Part shown: positions 38,679 to 49,490 of the stretch, one piece after another
Layout of the letters: every line of letters starts with the position of its first letter
Numbering within the stretch: the stretch's first letter is position 1
NCBI GenBank assembly: GCA_016789265.1
Contig: JAEUQK010000001.1
Span: 62,001 to 126,000, forward strand
Source: Blastocatellia bacterium
GTDB lineage: Bacteria; Acidobacteriota; Blastocatellia; Pyrinomonadales; Pyrinomonadaceae
Direction: 5' to 3'
DNA: 64,000 bases
Notes under the pieces: model-generated
The model's database searches: none
What the model was told of the DNA's origin: nothing
What the model saw: only the letters and a program-made list of their open reading frames with translations
Position numbers and translations under genes: made by a program

Positions 38679-40217
38679 ATGTCCGAAACACAAAAAACTG
38701 CCGAACCGTGTGTAATGGTCATCTTCGGCGCCACTGGAGATCTTACGAAACGCAAACTCTTTCCGGCGCTATACAACCTTGCTAAAGATGGGCACATGCC
38801 GTCAAACTTCGCGATCGTTGGTGTCGGGCGTCAGGAAATGCTATCAGACGAATTCCGTGACCAGATGATCGCGAACTTGAAGGAATTTGCCGGGACGAAT
38901 GGCGACCACGAACTGATCAAATGGTTTTGTGATCGCACTCACTACACCGGCGGCGATTTTAACGACGATAAAAAGCTATTTGCAGATATCAAGGATATGC
39001 TTCGCGATGTCTGCGCTGCGAATAAGATCCCCGAAAACTTCTTTTACTACATGGCGATTCCGCCGGATCTTTTCGCAAACGTCACGGAAAAGATCGTTGC
39101 GAATGGACTGGGCAAAGAGGAGGATGGCAAATGGCGAAGGTTTATTTTTGAAAAACCATTCGGGCACGATCTTGACTCGGCGAAACAGCTGAATGCCGAA
39201 CTTCTTCAGCTGCTAAGCGAACGTCAGATCTACAGGATCGACCACTATCTGGGTAAAGAGACAGTACAGAATCTATTGGTATTCAGATTTGGAAACAGCA
39301 TTTTCGAACCGATCTGGAACCGTAATTTTATCGATCATGTGCAGATCACGGTAGCAGAAAAGCTCGGCGTCGAACTTCGTGGCGGTTATTATGATTCGGC
39401 CGGCGCGCTTCGGGACATGATCCCGAACCACATCTTTCAGCTTGTAACGTTGACTGCGATGGAACCACCTGTTTCTTTTGACGCCGATTCGGTTCGCGAT
39501 GAACAGGCGAAGATCTTGCAGGCAATACAACCGTTCTCTCCGGAAGACGCACTGCATTGTGCGGTTCGCGGACAGTATGATGCAGGGACAATAGACGAGA
39601 GATCGGTTCCGGCTTACAGGACCGAGGAAAAGGTTGCACCAACATCAAATACTGAGACTTACGCCGCATTGAAACTTGCTATCGACAATTGGCGTTGGGC
39701 TGACGTCCCGTTTTACGTCCGAACAGGAAAGCGACTTGCCACCAAACACTCCAGCATCGTCATCCAGTTCAAGAAAGCGCCTTTCGTTCTCTTTCGCGAC
39801 ACTTCGATCGAACGCCTTACGACTAACCGAATCGAGATCCACATACAGCCCGACGAAGGAATAACCCTGCATTTCGGTGCAAAAATGCCCGGCCCGGTCG
39901 TGAAAATGGGTGCGGTAGATATGGACTTTAATTATGTCGATCACTTTGGCGAACAGATCAGCACTGGATACGAACGCCTTTTGTTTGACTGCATGATCGG
40001 CGACGCTACTCTATTCCAACGAGCGGACATGGTCGAATCAAGCTGGCGGATCGTGACGCCTATCCTCGATGTTTGGCAGGCAATTCCGGCACGTAACTTT
40101 CCAAACTACGCATCGGGATCATGGGGTCCGCAAGAGGCCGATGATCTTCTTTCCCGTGACGGCCGGAAGTGGAAAAATGAAGAACCGCGGATCGATATGC
40201 GAAGGCCGAAACAATGA
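38679..40217 (+). CDS. zwf: Glucose-6-phosphate 1-dehydrogenase
   Basis: 512-aa first enzyme of the oxidative pentose phosphate pathway. The NADP-binding motif is [20 protein letters not shown] and the active-site signature is [21 protein letters not shown]. The substrate and dimer regions ([33 protein letters not shown]) are intact. It overlaps the next gene (pgl) by 4 bases (ATGA), so the two first pathway steps are coupled. The start has no strong Shine-Dalgarno. Confidence 0.96.
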   Translation: MSETQKTAEPCVMVIFGATGDLTKRKLFPALYNLAKDGHMPSNFAIVGVGRQEMLSDEFRDQMIANLKEFAGTNGDHELIKWFCDRTHYTGGDFNDDKKLFADIKDMLRDVCAANKIPENFFYYMAIPPDLFANVTEKIVANGLGKEEDGKWRRFIFEKPFGHDLDSAKQLNAELLQLLSERQIYRIDHYLGKETVQNLLVFRFGNSIFEPIWNRNFIDHVQITVAEKLGVELRGGYYDSAGALRDMIPNHIFQLVTLTAMEPPVSFDADSVRDEQAKILQAIQPFSPEDALHCAVRGQYDAGTIDERSVPAYRTEEKVAPTSNTETYAALKLAIDNWRWADVPFYVRTGKRLATKHSSIVIQFKKAPFVLFRDTSIERLTTNRIEIHIQPDEGITLHFGAKMPGPVVKMGAVDMDFNYVDHFGEQISTGYERLLFDCMIGDATLFQRADMVESSWRIVTPILDVWQAIPARNFPNYASGSWGPQEADDLLSRDGRKWKNEEPRIDMRRPKQ

Positions 40218-40945
40218 AGTTAACAGTCTGCAAAGACCTGGATGAGCTGAGTTCAAAGGCGGCGGCCGAATTTGTTCGCATTGCAGAAGAGTCAATAAGC
40301 GAACGCGGAAGATCAACAGTGGCACTCTCCGGCGGATCAACACCAAAAGCACTTTATCAAAAGATCGCAAACGTTGATCTGGATTGGCCCAAGATCTTCT
40401 TCTTTTTTGGCGATGAACGCAATGTTCCCGCCGATGACATCCAAAGCAACTACAACCTCGCAAAGACGGAACTTTTCGAAAAGCTGCCCGTTTCGAAATG
40501 GAACGTGGCGGCATGGCCAACCGAGATCTCCTCACCCGAGGAGGTCGCACGAACCTATGAGCAGATGTTGGAGATCTCATTCGAATCAATTACTGAGCAT
40601 GATCAACGTCCGAGATTCGATCTGGTTCTCTTAGGAATGGGCCCGGACGGGCATACCGCTTCCCTTTTCCCCCACACTCGGGCACTCAGTGAGACCAGAC
40701 GTATAGCCGTTGCAAACTGGGTTCCTCAGCTTGATACATGGCGATACACACTTACGTTTCCCGTAATCAACAACGCAAGAAACATAATGTTCCTGGTCGC
40801 CGGAGGAGATAAATCGAGCGCTGTTAGGTCCGTGATCGAAGGCGAGGCTATTCCGATGGAACTTCCCGCTCAATCCGTTGATCCGGCTCATGGCGAGCTG
40901 TTCTGGTTTCTTGACGAAGCGGCCGCCGCCGAACTCTCCTTGTAA
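40214..40945 (+). CDS. pgl: 6-phosphogluconolactonase
   Basis: 243-aa enzyme of the NagB/RpiA-like fold that hydrolyses 6-phosphogluconolactone made by Zwf. Key parts: [17 protein letters not shown], the catalytic region [43 protein letters not shown] and [17 protein letters not shown]. The ATGA overlap with zwf supports the assignment. Confidence 0.95.
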   Translation: MKLTVCKDLDELSSKAAAEFVRIAEESISERGRSTVALSGGSTPKALYQKIANVDLDWPKIFFFFGDERNVPADDIQSNYNLAKTELFEKLPVSKWNVAAWPTEISSPEEVARTYEQMLEISFESITEHDQRPRFDLVLLGMGPDGHTASLFPHTRALSETRRIAVANWVPQLDTWRYTLTFPVINNARNIMFLVAGGDKSSAVRSVIEGEAIPMELPAQSVDPAHGELFWFLDEAAAAELSL

Positions 40946-40994
40946 ACATTTGATTTTCAATGTTACTAAACCTACCATTCAGACTTATAAGATT

Positions 40995-42311
40995 ATGGAA
41001 CTTGAGATAGCGGCTTGCTTGTCGATCCTGGTCGTCCTCGTCTTTTTGGCGACCGTCGATATGGCGTTTTCGCATCTTTCTGATCTTAGCCTGCGACGAC
41101 TTTCGTCTGACACCGAAGACGCGGGAAAGAAAAGGACTTACATTTTTCTTCGCCAGATCCTCGATGACCGTCCGCGTTTTAGGTTTGGCCTATCGTCTGC
41201 GATCCAGTTCCTGCTCATAACTTTCACCGTACTGGTCACGGTCTTAACGCTTCGTTACACACAGGACCGGACCTGGCTTTTGGTTTTTGCGTTGATGATC
41301 GGGTTACTCGCGACGGTTCTCTTCCGTCAAATACTTCCTCGGCTGATCGTTCGGAGCAATGCCGAATCAGTCCTGCTCTTTTTGTTGCCGATAGTTAGAC
41401 CTTTGTATCAAATAACCGCCCGAGTTACGGCACCATTGACCTCGCTTTTTGCTACTCGTGAACAACTTCAAAAGATCGAGGCGACTGTCTCTCCGGATAC
41501 TTCTGATGAAAAAGACGACGACGAAGATATCCAGGCGTTACTCGAGGTCGGTGAGGCCGAAGGAATAATCGAAGAAGAAGAACGAGAGATGATCGAATCG
41601 ATGGTCGAGTTCGCGGAAACACGTGCGGGTGAAATAATGACCCCGCGAACCGAGATCTGCGCTGTCTCAGCCGATTCGACCATTGGTGTCGTGCGCGATC
41701 TGATCATCGCGGAAAAATACTCTCGACTGCCTGTCTATCGTGAAAATATCGACAACATCGAAGGGACGATATATGTTCGCGACTTACTCCAGGTTTGGGC
41801 GGAGGGCGGAAAAGAGGACGAGCCAATTTCACCATTGCTTCGCGATGCCTTTTTTGTGCCCGAGACCAAAACGGCCGCCGAACTTCTGAAAACGATGCAG
41901 GTCAACCACGTCCAACTCGCCATAGTTGTAGACGAATACGGCGGCGTCGCGGGAATTGTAACGGTCGAAGACTTAATTGAAGAGATCGTCGGCGAGATCG
42001 AAGACGAAGACACCGAAGACGAAGAGATAATAGAGATAATCGAGGGCGAGGACGGCTATTTTGATGTCCTTGGCTCGACAGAGATAGACAAGATCGAGCG
42101 TTTGTTCGGCATCGAACTTGAAGATGATGACTACACGACGATCGCCGGGTTGGTCACATCAGAAGCAGGACACGTACCGAAGGTTGGCGAGATCCTCAAC
42201 ATCCGCGGCCTCGAAATAAAGGTCAAACACGCCGACGATAAGAAACTCGCACTATTGAGGATTCGGCGGCATACCAGCGAGGATAGTGAGAACTCCGATT
42301 TCCAGGAGTGA
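40995..42311 (+). CDS. CNNM/CorC-type membrane protein with CBS domains
   Basis: About 438 aa. An N-terminal membrane part (IAACLSILVVLVFLATVDMAFSHLSDL and three further helices) is followed by a CBS domain pair (GEIMTPRTEICAVSADSTIGVVRDLI; VPETKTAAELLKTMQVNHVQLAIVVDEYGGVAGIVTVEDLIEEIVGEIEDE) and a C-terminal CorC/HlyC domain (LGSTEIDKIERLFGIELEDDDYTTIAGLV). Members export Mg2+ or Co2+; older names call them haemolysins. The start at 40995 is chosen because the membrane part begins there; the frame opening at 40878 lies inside pgl. Confidence 0.9.
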   Translation: MELEIAACLSILVVLVFLATVDMAFSHLSDLSLRRLSSDTEDAGKKRTYIFLRQILDDRPRFRFGLSSAIQFLLITFTVLVTVLTLRYTQDRTWLLVFALMIGLLATVLFRQILPRLIVRSNAESVLLFLLPIVRPLYQITARVTAPLTSLFATREQLQKIEATVSPDTSDEKDDDEDIQALLEVGEAEGIIEEEEREMIESMVEFAETRAGEIMTPRTEICAVSADSTIGVVRDLIIAEKYSRLPVYRENIDNIEGTIYVRDLLQVWAEGGKEDEPISPLLRDAFFVPETKTAAELLKTMQVNHVQLAIVVDEYGGVAGIVTVEDLIEEIVGEIEDEDTEDEEIIEIIEGEDGYFDVLGSTEIDKIERLFGIELEDDDYTTIAGLVTSEAGHVPKVGEILNIRGLEIKVKHADDKKLALLRIRRHTSEDSENSDFQE

Positions 42312-42357
42312 GAATGTCATTTGTGTTATACTTTCGGAAATTCATTGGAGGTAGGTT

Positions 42358-43017
42358 ATGTCGATCAGATTGGGTGATGAAGCACCGGACTTTACCGCGC
42401 AGACGACAGAAGGCGAGGTCAATTTTCATGAATGGCTCGGCGACAGCTGGGGAGTCCTTTTTTCTCACCCGAAGGACTATACTCCAGTCTGCACCACCGA
42501 ACTCGGGATGGCTGCAAAGCTCAAACCGGAATTCGACAAACGCAACGTCAAGATCATCGGGTTGAGCGTCGACCCTCTCGAATCTCATGAGGGTTGGGAA
42601 AAAGACATCGAAGAAACCCAGGGCACTGCCGTGAATTTTCCGATGATCGCCGATTCGGACCGAAAGGTCTCTGACCTATACGGCATGATCCACCCGAACG
42701 CAAGCGATACCTTCACAATTCGCTCGGTTTATGTAGTCGGCCCGGACAAAAAGGTAAAGTTGATGATCACCTATCCCGCAAGCACGGGCCGCAACTTTGA
42801 CGAGATACTTCGCGTGATCGATTCGCTTCAGTTAACCGCAAATTACAGTGTCGCGACACCGGTCAATTGGAAAGATGGCGACGATTGCATCATCGTCCCG
42901 GCCGTCACCAATGAGCAGGCGAAAGAGAAATTCCCTGCCGGATTTACGGAAATAAAACCGTACCTCCGCATAACGCCCCAACCGAACAAGGTTAAAGGGG
43001 AGAGCCATTCGGCGTGA
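42358..43017 (+). CDS. 1-Cys peroxiredoxin (Prx6 type)
   Basis: 219-aa peroxidase that reduces hydrogen and organic peroxides. The peroxidatic cysteine is in HPKDYTPVCTTELG (about residue 45); the long C-terminal dimerisation domain (RVIDSLQLT...VATPVNWKDGDDCIIVPAVTNEQA) places it in the Prx6 group. A cysteine is present in GDDCIIVP, but no typical 2-Cys C-terminal motif is seen. GGAGG lies 8 bases before the ATG. The following gene is on the same strand. Confidence 0.94.
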   Translation: MSIRLGDEAPDFTAQTTEGEVNFHEWLGDSWGVLFSHPKDYTPVCTTELGMAAKLKPEFDKRNVKIIGLSVDPLESHEGWEKDIEETQGTAVNFPMIADSDRKVSDLYGMIHPNASDTFTIRSVYVVGPDKKVKLMITYPASTGRNFDEILRVIDSLQLTANYSVATPVNWKDGDDCIIVPAVTNEQAKEKFPAGFTEIKPYLRITPQPNKVKGESHSA

Positions 43018-43097
43018 ATGGCTAAGTAACCTCAGTTTGAAGCGCAGCGATCGGAGAAACGAGGTCAGCGATCCTGCGCCTTTTATCAGCAAGTCCT

Positions 43098-43595
43098 ATG
43101 AAACTCCAGGCTCAGGTTGGCGAAGAGGTCCATCAAGTAAATATCATGCGCGATGGTAGCAACGTTGTCGCAAAGATAGGTGACCGCGTGTACAGGCTTG
43201 AGTCGTCTGAGGTCGGACCGAATGTCCATTTATTCAAGGTAGATGGGAAGATCTATGAATTATGCGTTACCGCATCAGGTGATTCATTTCGAATATCAAT
43301 GGATCGAAATGAACTTGACGTCAAGATCATCGACCCTAAGAAGTTGAGAGGATCAGGAAGCAATTCCGGTGACACCGATGGCGTAGCCGAGATCAAGACG
43401 ATGATGCCTGGAAAGGTAGTACGATTTGTGGCGAACCCGGGACAAGACGTCGAAAAAGGCGATGGCGTGATCGTCGTCGAAGCGATGAAAATGCAGAACG
43501 AACTTAAGTCGCCAAAGGCAGGAACGCTAAAAGAGTTTCGCGTTAGCGAAGGCGATACTGTAAGTGCGGGAGACGTTCTTGCTTTAGTTGAATGA
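43098..43595 (+). CDS. Biotin carboxyl carrier domain protein (acyl-CoA carboxylase type)
   Basis: 165 aa. The C-terminal biotinyl domain (about residues 90-165) has the target lysine in VVEAMKMQNELKSPKAG. The N-terminal region (QAQVGEEVHQVNIMRDGSNVVAKIGDRVYRLE) looks like the beta-barrel part seen before the carrier domain in propionyl-CoA or 3-methylcrotonyl-CoA carboxylases. No carboxylase or transcarboxylase subunit is next to it, so the partner is unknown. The next gene is convergent, separated by a small palindrome. Confidence 0.88.
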   Translation: MKLQAQVGEEVHQVNIMRDGSNVVAKIGDRVYRLESSEVGPNVHLFKVDGKIYELCVTASGDSFRISMDRNELDVKIIDPKKLRGSGSNSGDTDGVAEIKTMMPGKVVRFVANPGQDVEKGDGVIVVEAMKMQNELKSPKAGTLKEFRVSEGDTVSAGDVLALVE

Positions 43596-43623
43596 CCCGC
43601 GTATTTATCGCTGCGGGCCCTCT

Positions 43624-43642
43624 GAACGCGCATCCCGCGTTC
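43624..43642. repeat. Small palindrome GAACGCG-N5-CGCGTTC
   Basis: Perfect 7-bp inverted repeat with loop CATCC between the convergent biotin carrier and lyase genes. It shares GAACGCG with the elements at 10385 and 35079-35147. There is no T-run, so it is not a clear terminator. Confidence 0.45.
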
Positions 43643-43654
43643 CGGAGAACACAA

Positions 43655-45145
43655 CTAGCGGTTAATTCGGGCCTTTACCGCCCGGTCCAGATTCTCCCTC
43701 GCAAGTTTTAGCCCGTCGGTGACTTCGACGAACCACGCATCATCTTCAACCTCAAACTCGCGTTCGACACCGAGAGCACGTTTTGTCTCGGACGGCGCGG
43801 TGCCCCCGTAGATCGTACGAATGTTAACAAAGTTCTCCGGCGAGACGGCAGCAATAAGCTCGTCTTCGGTCATGTGAAGGTCGCGGCCGATAACCTCGTT
43901 AGCTGACTTTTGCAGGATCTCAAAGGTCACATCGGTTCCGGCATCGATCGCCGCTTTCACACAGTTGCCCACGATCTTGTGCGAAACGCGGAACGGCAGC
44001 CCTTCTTTTCTCACTATCGTGTCCGCCAACTCGGTCACTGCGATGAAATTCTCGCCGGCACGTTTTTTAAGGACATCAAAATTGAAAGTTGCAGACCGCA
44101 GGGTACTCGCAAAAAGAGCGACCGTTCGATCGGCATCGCGCATCGCTGAGTAAATGAGCGGCTGCAAGTCGTCCTCGACGTCATTTATGTCGCCGAAAGG
44201 TGTGTTGTGCACTGCGGTAAGCACCCCAAGAGTCTGGCCGAGGGCCTTACTGCCGATCGCGCGTATGTGCTCTAACGCGACCGGATTTCGCTTCTGCGGC
44301 ATGATCGATGAACCCTGAACATAACCATCAGGCAGACGTATCGCATTGAATTCCATCATGGCCATGAGCAGGAATTCCTGTGCAAACTTGCCGGTATTTA
44401 CCAATAACGCAGCAACAGCGCCCAGCGTTTCCGTAAAATAGTCAACAGAGGCGATAGAACCATATGAATTCACGGTCGGTGCCGTAAACCCGAGGAGTTC
44501 AGCGACTCGATGCCTGTTGATCGGAAATCCCGTTGTCGTGATCGCACCGGCGCCCAGCGGGCAGTAATTCATATTCTCGAACGCACGCATCAGACGCTTG
44601 ATATCGCGGCCAACATTCTCAGCCATTGCAAGCAGAAAATGAGCCATTGTCGACGGCTGCGCCGGTTGTGTATGCGTGTAAGCCGGGATCAGCGTCTCGT
44701 GGTGTTGAGAGGCGAGATCGAGAAACACTCTTCGCAGATCCATCGCAGAACGCATCAAATTCAGGCAATCCTGACGCAAATGCAGCCGATAGATAGTTAC
44801 GTCGATGTCGTTGCGGCTTCGGGCGGTGTGGAGCTTTCCAGCGATGTCGGGGTCGCAAAGCTTAGCGATCTCTTGCTGCAGCAAATAAAAAAGATCCTCG
44901 AATGTTCCGTCGTATTCGCGTCCGCGGATCCCGTCGAAGTCCAGTTCGGTCAAGGCTCTGAGAATCTCATTCAGTTCAGCTTCACTAACGATCCCTTGTT
45001 CGCCGAGCATTACGGCGTGAGCAAGATCGACCTGATGATAAGCGTCGAGGAAATGCTCCTTTGCGTCCGCGAAACAATCCGCCAGGACGTTGTCCTTATA
45101 GCTCTGTGCCGGAAATTTCTCCGTCTGTTCTTTGCTCTGCATCAC
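43655..45145 (-). CDS. ArgH-family lyase (argininosuccinate lyase-like)
   Basis: 496-aa member of the fumarase/aspartase superfamily. The superfamily signature is GSSIMPQKRNPVALEHIRA and the substrate region is HTARSRNDIDVTIYRLHLR. Standard argininosuccinate lyases read SRNDQ..TD.RL and begin with LWGGRF; here Gln is Ile and the N-terminal WGGRF block is missing. The gene overlaps the secreted PIG-L gene by 4 bases and ends an operon with a symporter, a catabolic setting. It may be a lyase for another N-substituted aspartate, releasing fumarate, like EDDS lyase, which shares such features. True ArgH activity is still possible. Confidence 0.85.
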   Translation of the reverse strand: MMQSKEQTEKFPAQSYKDNVLADCFADAKEHFLDAYHQVDLAHAVMLGEQGIVSEAELNEILRALTELDFDGIRGREYDGTFEDLFYLLQQEIAKLCDPDIAGKLHTARSRNDIDVTIYRLHLRQDCLNLMRSAMDLRRVFLDLASQHHETLIPAYTHTQPAQPSTMAHFLLAMAENVGRDIKRLMRAFENMNYCPLGAGAITTTGFPINRHRVAELLGFTAPTVNSYGSIASVDYFTETLGAVAALLVNTGKFAQEFLLMAMMEFNAIRLPDGYVQGSSIMPQKRNPVALEHIRAIGSKALGQTLGVLTAVHNTPFGDINDVEDDLQPLIYSAMRDADRTVALFASTLRSATFNFDVLKKRAGENFIAVTELADTIVRKEGLPFRVSHKIVGNCVKAAIDAGTDVTFEILQKSANEVIGRDLHMTEDELIAAVSPENFVNIRTIYGGTAPSETKRALGVEREFEVEDDAWFVEVTDGLKLARENLDRAVKARINR

Positions 45146-47796
45146 TTTCCGGCCTTTGAGAGGCTCAGCAAATTCGCGAATATCCGGTATGCTCCGGGAT
45201 TTCCAACCGGCAACTGCCTGAACCAGGAATAGGAAGTGTAAATATACTTTCCTTTTCCAACTTCCGCATAGACCATTCCCCCTATACGTTCAGGTTCGCC
45301 TTCGTCGTGTGATTCCAGCAACGCCGTATATTTTGTCGAGTCAAAGTCTGTGAAACCGTAAAGGTTTCGTTCCTGAACCCAGTTCAGCCAATCGGCGTCG
45401 CCGATCTTATTTGGGAAGTTGAAGATCGGATGTCCGGGTACCAATACCTTGATCGAGGCGTTCTCGTCCGTGACGCGAAAATTACCGTCCATTTTCGCCG
45501 GATACGGCGGCAAATTGAGGCGAATGTATTCCTGCTGCTGATATTGAGTGATCAGCGTGCCGCCATTCTTCATGAATTCGATCAGGCGCCCATTGTTCGA
45601 GACATAATCGGGCCTGACTTGTGAAGCTCTGACGCCGACCACGATCGTATCGAACTGAGAAAGGTCACCGGTCGACAGCGCCTTTTCGTCAAGCATCGTG
45701 ACGTTGAGGCCCATTCTTTTTATCGCATCCGGAACCTTGTCGCCGCTTCCCATGATATAGCCCACTCGTACGGGAGCGACCTTCAGATCCAATACCTTAG
45801 CTGAGATTTCTGCATTGGTATAAATGCGGTGGGTTTGGATGTGAGGATACGCGATCTCTTGGACCTTTTGGCTGTACGATCTTCCGTCCATTTCCGCCAC
45901 CGCTTTAAGCGTATAGGAGTCCGCCTTTGTGTTTGCCGGTATTGTAAGATCGAAAGCAACCGCTGTCGTATCCCCTTTCCGAGGCAGATCGAAATTTGCC
46001 GACGCGGGCGTAAGTGTCCAGCCGGCAGGCAGGTCCAACTTCGCGGACCCCTTCGCTGCGGACGACGAATTGTTTTCAACCGTCATCACGACCCGATATT
46101 TCTGTGCTTTGTTTGAGGCCGGAGCGATCAAAAGATCCGATTCAAGCCCGACCGTAAGCGCGGGCACCACGTTCACCTCCCTTCGAATCTCGCCACGTAT
46201 ATCGTCAGAGTAACGGTATTGAACGTCTCGCTCAACTTCGATCTCTTCACCGCCGACGTTCAATTTCACGGTCGCGCGAATCAACGAAGGAGCAAATGGC
46301 ATATTCTTGCTCATGCCTGCGTTGGCCCAATCAAAGTTGTAGTTCTTTCTCGGAGATTCAAGCCAGTAGGGCTGGGTTAGTTTTGCGTCGGCAGACGCCG
46401 TCACTTTGAAGAATGCCGCGCCGAAGGAGGTCTCTCTTCGTGGACGGAATCCTGTCTCGGACGCCTGTTGAGGTTCATCAGTCTTTACCGCAGTCCATCC
46501 AGACGGAACCGAAAGCGTTGTATCGACAATGTTTACTTTCGAGTTATCCGGAGCAAACACTCGCACCGAAACATTTGCCGAATCGCCGGCGACCATCGTC
46601 TCGGTGCTATTCAGTGCGTCGACGACAATACCAGCCGCAGCCTGCAAAGCCGCCGCAAACTCTCTTTGCTTCTCTCGGCAAAACTCCTTTGAGAGCGGAT
46701 TTCGTGTTGACCACTCCGCGTCGCGCGCTTCCTTGTGTCCACGGGCAAGAATTGGGATAAGTTTTTCGGGCGCATAGGGATCGTATGACTTAAGAGCCTC
46801 TGCGGCCGTCGCCTGCAAAACCTTCAGCTTTTGGATAAATGGCTCGGAACTGTCACCCGCCAATCCGGCAATGCCGACGATGGAAGTATCTATACCCTCG
46901 AAAACACTCGATTCCGTTCCGGTCGAACCACCCACCGTTTCCGACAATCGCATACCCGAGGTCTGTTTTCCGCGTAGCTCGAGCGTTCCCATTTCCTGAG
47001 ACTTGTGTTGGCTCCGACCTTCCATTGCTATCTCAAAATACGATCGCCCGATCAGGGTGTTGTACTCTCCGGTGTTCAAGGTCAGGGTCGGGGTATTCTG
47101 AGGATTGTTCACAAAGCTTTGAGAAACATAGAGTTTCTTCGCCTGCCAAGTTTCCAGTCCTTCGCTAAGCTGCTCGGGAAACTGCTTTGGATCTGCGGCC
47201 GCCTTAAATGCGATAGGTGTCAGGTAACCTGCAAGCTGGTGCTGTCCGTGTCCGTCGGTAGGGCCACCTACAAATCGGGAAATAATGACAAGAGGCCGAT
47301 ACAGCCTGATCGCTCGAACCATGTCCCCGAGAACTTCCCTTTCACCCCAGATCCGTGAAGCCTCTTCACGTTTCTTTGAAAACCCGTAATCCATCGTGCG
47401 CGTAAAGAACTGCGAACCGCCATCGAGGCGTCGGGCCTGCAGCAGTTCTTCAGTACGGATCACACCCAACCCTTCAAAGAGTTCTTGGCCGATCACGTTC
47501 TGGCCGCCGTCACCTCGATTGAGCGCAAGGTACGCGGTTCTCGCGTTTTCCCTGCGTGCAAGATAAGCAAGCAAACCCGAATCTTCGTCATCAGGGTGCG
47601 CCCCAGTGTGCATCGCGCTCGCAGTCGTCTGCAAACGCTTCAGCATTTGCCCTAGCCCGATCGCGCCCATATCGTAAATTGGACGAACCTGAGCAAGGAC
47701 TGTTCCGGATCCAACCCATACGATCTGAGAGAAAAAAACGGCAGAAAGAATTACAAAAGATTGAAACCTTCGAGTGATCGAACCCTTACCTTCCAT
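45142..47796 (-). CDS. Secreted PIG-L/LmbE-type deacetylase with C-terminal domains
   Basis: About 884 aa from the ATG at 47796 (frame open to 47835). A signal peptide (RRFQSFVILSAVFFSQIVWVGSGTVLAQ) is followed by a zinc-dependent N-deacetylase domain (about residues 45-250): HPDDED with the zinc ligands, and GPTDGHGQHQLAG with the third histidine. The middle part holds Ig/NEW3-like beta domains (VMTVENNSSSAAKGSAKLDLPAGWTL). The C-terminal part (VGYIMGSGDKVPDAIKRMGL...LITQYQQQEYIRLN) resembles a glutamine-amidotransferase-like fold. It would deacetylate an N-acetyl sugar compound outside the cytoplasm. It overlaps the lyase gene and follows the symporter by 7 bases. Confidence 0.87.
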   Translation of the reverse strand: MEGKGSITRRFQSFVILSAVFFSQIVWVGSGTVLAQVRPIYDMGAIGLGQMLKRLQTTASAMHTGAHPDDEDSGLLAYLARRENARTAYLALNRGDGGQNVIGQELFEGLGVIRTEELLQARRLDGGSQFFTRTMDYGFSKKREEASRIWGEREVLGDMVRAIRLYRPLVIISRFVGGPTDGHGQHQLAGYLTPIAFKAAADPKQFPEQLSEGLETWQAKKLYVSQSFVNNPQNTPTLTLNTGEYNTLIGRSYFEIAMEGRSQHKSQEMGTLELRGKQTSGMRLSETVGGSTGTESSVFEGIDTSIVGIAGLAGDSSEPFIQKLKVLQATAAEALKSYDPYAPEKLIPILARGHKEARDAEWSTRNPLSKEFCREKQREFAAALQAAAGIVVDALNSTETMVAGDSANVSVRVFAPDNSKVNIVDTTLSVPSGWTAVKTDEPQQASETGFRPRRETSFGAAFFKVTASADAKLTQPYWLESPRKNYNFDWANAGMSKNMPFAPSLIRATVKLNVGGEEIEVERDVQYRYSDDIRGEIRREVNVVPALTVGLESDLLIAPASNKAQKYRVVMTVENNSSSAAKGSAKLDLPAGWTLTPASANFDLPRKGDTTAVAFDLTIPANTKADSYTLKAVAEMDGRSYSQKVQEIAYPHIQTHRIYTNAEISAKVLDLKVAPVRVGYIMGSGDKVPDAIKRMGLNVTMLDEKALSTGDLSQFDTIVVGVRASQVRPDYVSNNGRLIEFMKNGGTLITQYQQQEYIRLNLPPYPAKMDGNFRVTDENASIKVLVPGHPIFNFPNKIGDADWLNWVQERNLYGFTDFDSTKYTALLESHDEGEPERIGGMVYAEVGKGKYIYTSYSWFRQLPVGNPGAYRIFANLLSLSKAGK

Positions 47797-47803
47797 AACA
47801 AAA

Positions 47804-49483
47804 TTACGCCTCCACGGCTGCATCTTTACCAGCACTTGAATCGGTCAGACTAATTAGGTATCCCGCGATAACAGTTACCAAACATCCGACAACGTTGAAC
47901 CAAAGAAACTCTATTTTTGTGTAATTACTCGCGACCCAGACCGAAGCTATACCGAACAGCAGTCCGAAAAAGGCTCCTCGCGCCTTTGCACGCTTCACCC
48001 CGATGGCAAGCACGAAGACGCCGAGCAACGAACCATAAAAGAAAGATCCGAACTTATTTACCACTTCGATAAGCGAGCCCAGATTTGTCGCGTACATCGC
48101 GACGATACAAGCAAAGATGCCCCACACGAATGTCGCGACCCGTCCAAATGCCACATAGTGACGGTCCGTATCGTTTTGATTGAAATGCCGCTTATAAAAA
48201 TCGATCGTCGTTGCCGTAGCAAGAGCGTTCAGTTCGGCAGATATTGAAGACATAGCGGCCGCAAAGATAGCAGCGATTATCAACCCGATCACGCCCATAG
48301 GCATATTAGCGACAACGAACGACGGAAAAACATAGTTGACATCGTTAAAGCTTGAGTTGCTGGTCGTTGCCTTAACGTAATCGACCGCGTCTTTCCGTGC
48401 GTCGTTGAAGCCTTTATCGGCAGCCACATAGGCTGCTCGAGTTTGATCGTTCTGATTTTCAATAAATTCAACCGCTGCTTTCTCTCGGACCTCATGCGCG
48501 GAATTGAATTTAGTTTGAAGCGACTGATACTGAGCGGTACCGGCGACCTTGGCGTCCTCGACCGGATTGAAGATCATAGGCGGCGTCGCAAACTGATAAA
48601 ACACGAACACCAGCACACCGATCATTAGGATCATGAACTGCATCGGGATCTTCAGAAAGGCACTCATCAGGAGTGACGTCCTGCCTTCGCTTACCGATCG
48701 CGCGGTCAGAAATCGCTGTACCTGGCTCTGATCGCAGCCGAAATATGACAAGAATAAAAAGAACGCGGCGATGATCCCTGACCAGAGAGTGTATTTTTCC
48801 GTGAGATCGAAACTCGTGTTTACGGTATCGAGTTTACCGAGTGATCCTGCGAGATGCAGTCCGTCAGCGATCGAGACGTTTGCCGGAAACTGCGATATGA
48901 CAACAAACATCACAACGGTCATCCCGACGAAGATCACGATCATCTGCTTTACGTCGGTCCACGTAACAGCCTGAACGCCGCCAACCATGGTATAGATCGT
49001 CGTCGAGAGACCGATTGCGAAGATGGTCGCTATCTCGCTCCACCCCAATACGATCGAAAGGATAACTGACGGTGCGGCGATGATCACACCCACGCCTAAT
49101 CCGCGCGAAATCAGAAAGAAGAAACTTGTCAGCGATCGGGTCTTGGCGTCGAATCTTTTCTCAAGATATTCGTAAGCCGTGTAGACGTTCGCCCGATAAA
49201 AGAACGGCACTACGGTGACACAGAGGATGACCATCGCAAGCGGCAATCCGTAATAGAATTGCAGAAAACGCATTCCGTCCGTGTATGCCTGGCCGGTGGT
49301 TCCAACGAGCGTGATCGCCGAAAGCTGGGTAGCCATTACCGAAAGCCCCACCGCCCACCACGGCAAGCTCCGGTTCGCAAGAAAATAGCCTTCGGCACTG
49401 CCGCTGTGCTTTGTCATCCTGACGCCGTCCCAAATGACGTACGTAAGATATGCGACAACGACCGCCCAATCAAGAAATCTCAT
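47804..49483 (-). CDS. Sodium:solute symporter (SSS family)
   Basis: 559-aa inner-membrane protein with about 13 helices. The SSS signature is seen in [33 protein letters not shown] and in [11 protein letters not shown] at the N-terminus; [26 protein letters not shown] is the conserved region after TM6. A soluble loop near residues 330-390 is longer than usual. The substrate could be a sugar, an amino acid or a similar solute. It lies 7 bases after a small membrane protein gene and 7 before the PIG-L gene, so all form one operon. Confidence 0.92.
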   Translation of the reverse strand: MRFLDWAVVVAYLTYVIWDGVRMTKHSGSAEGYFLANRSLPWWAVGLSVMATQLSAITLVGTTGQAYTDGMRFLQFYYGLPLAMVILCVTVVPFFYRANVYTAYEYLEKRFDAKTRSLTSFFFLISRGLGVGVIIAAPSVILSIVLGWSEIATIFAIGLSTTIYTMVGGVQAVTWTDVKQMIVIFVGMTVVMFVVISQFPANVSIADGLHLAGSLGKLDTVNTSFDLTEKYTLWSGIIAAFFLFLSYFGCDQSQVQRFLTARSVSEGRTSLLMSAFLKIPMQFMILMIGVLVFVFYQFATPPMIFNPVEDAKVAGTAQYQSLQTKFNSAHEVREKAAVEFIENQNDQTRAAYVAADKGFNDARKDAVDYVKATTSNSSFNDVNYVFPSFVVANMPMGVIGLIIAAIFAAAMSSISAELNALATATTIDFYKRHFNQNDTDRHYVAFGRVATFVWGIFACIVAMYATNLGSLIEVVNKFGSFFYGSLLGVFVLAIGVKRAKARGAFFGLLFGIASVWVASNYTKIEFLWFNVVGCLVTVIAGYLISLTDSSAGKDAAVEA

Positions 49484-49490
49484 TGATCTG

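Noticed and set aside
45142-47796. Secreted PIG-L protein as BshB, partner of bshC
   Set aside because: It has a signal peptide and is about four times the size of BshB, which works in the cytoplasm; the two genes are about 8.5 kb apart.
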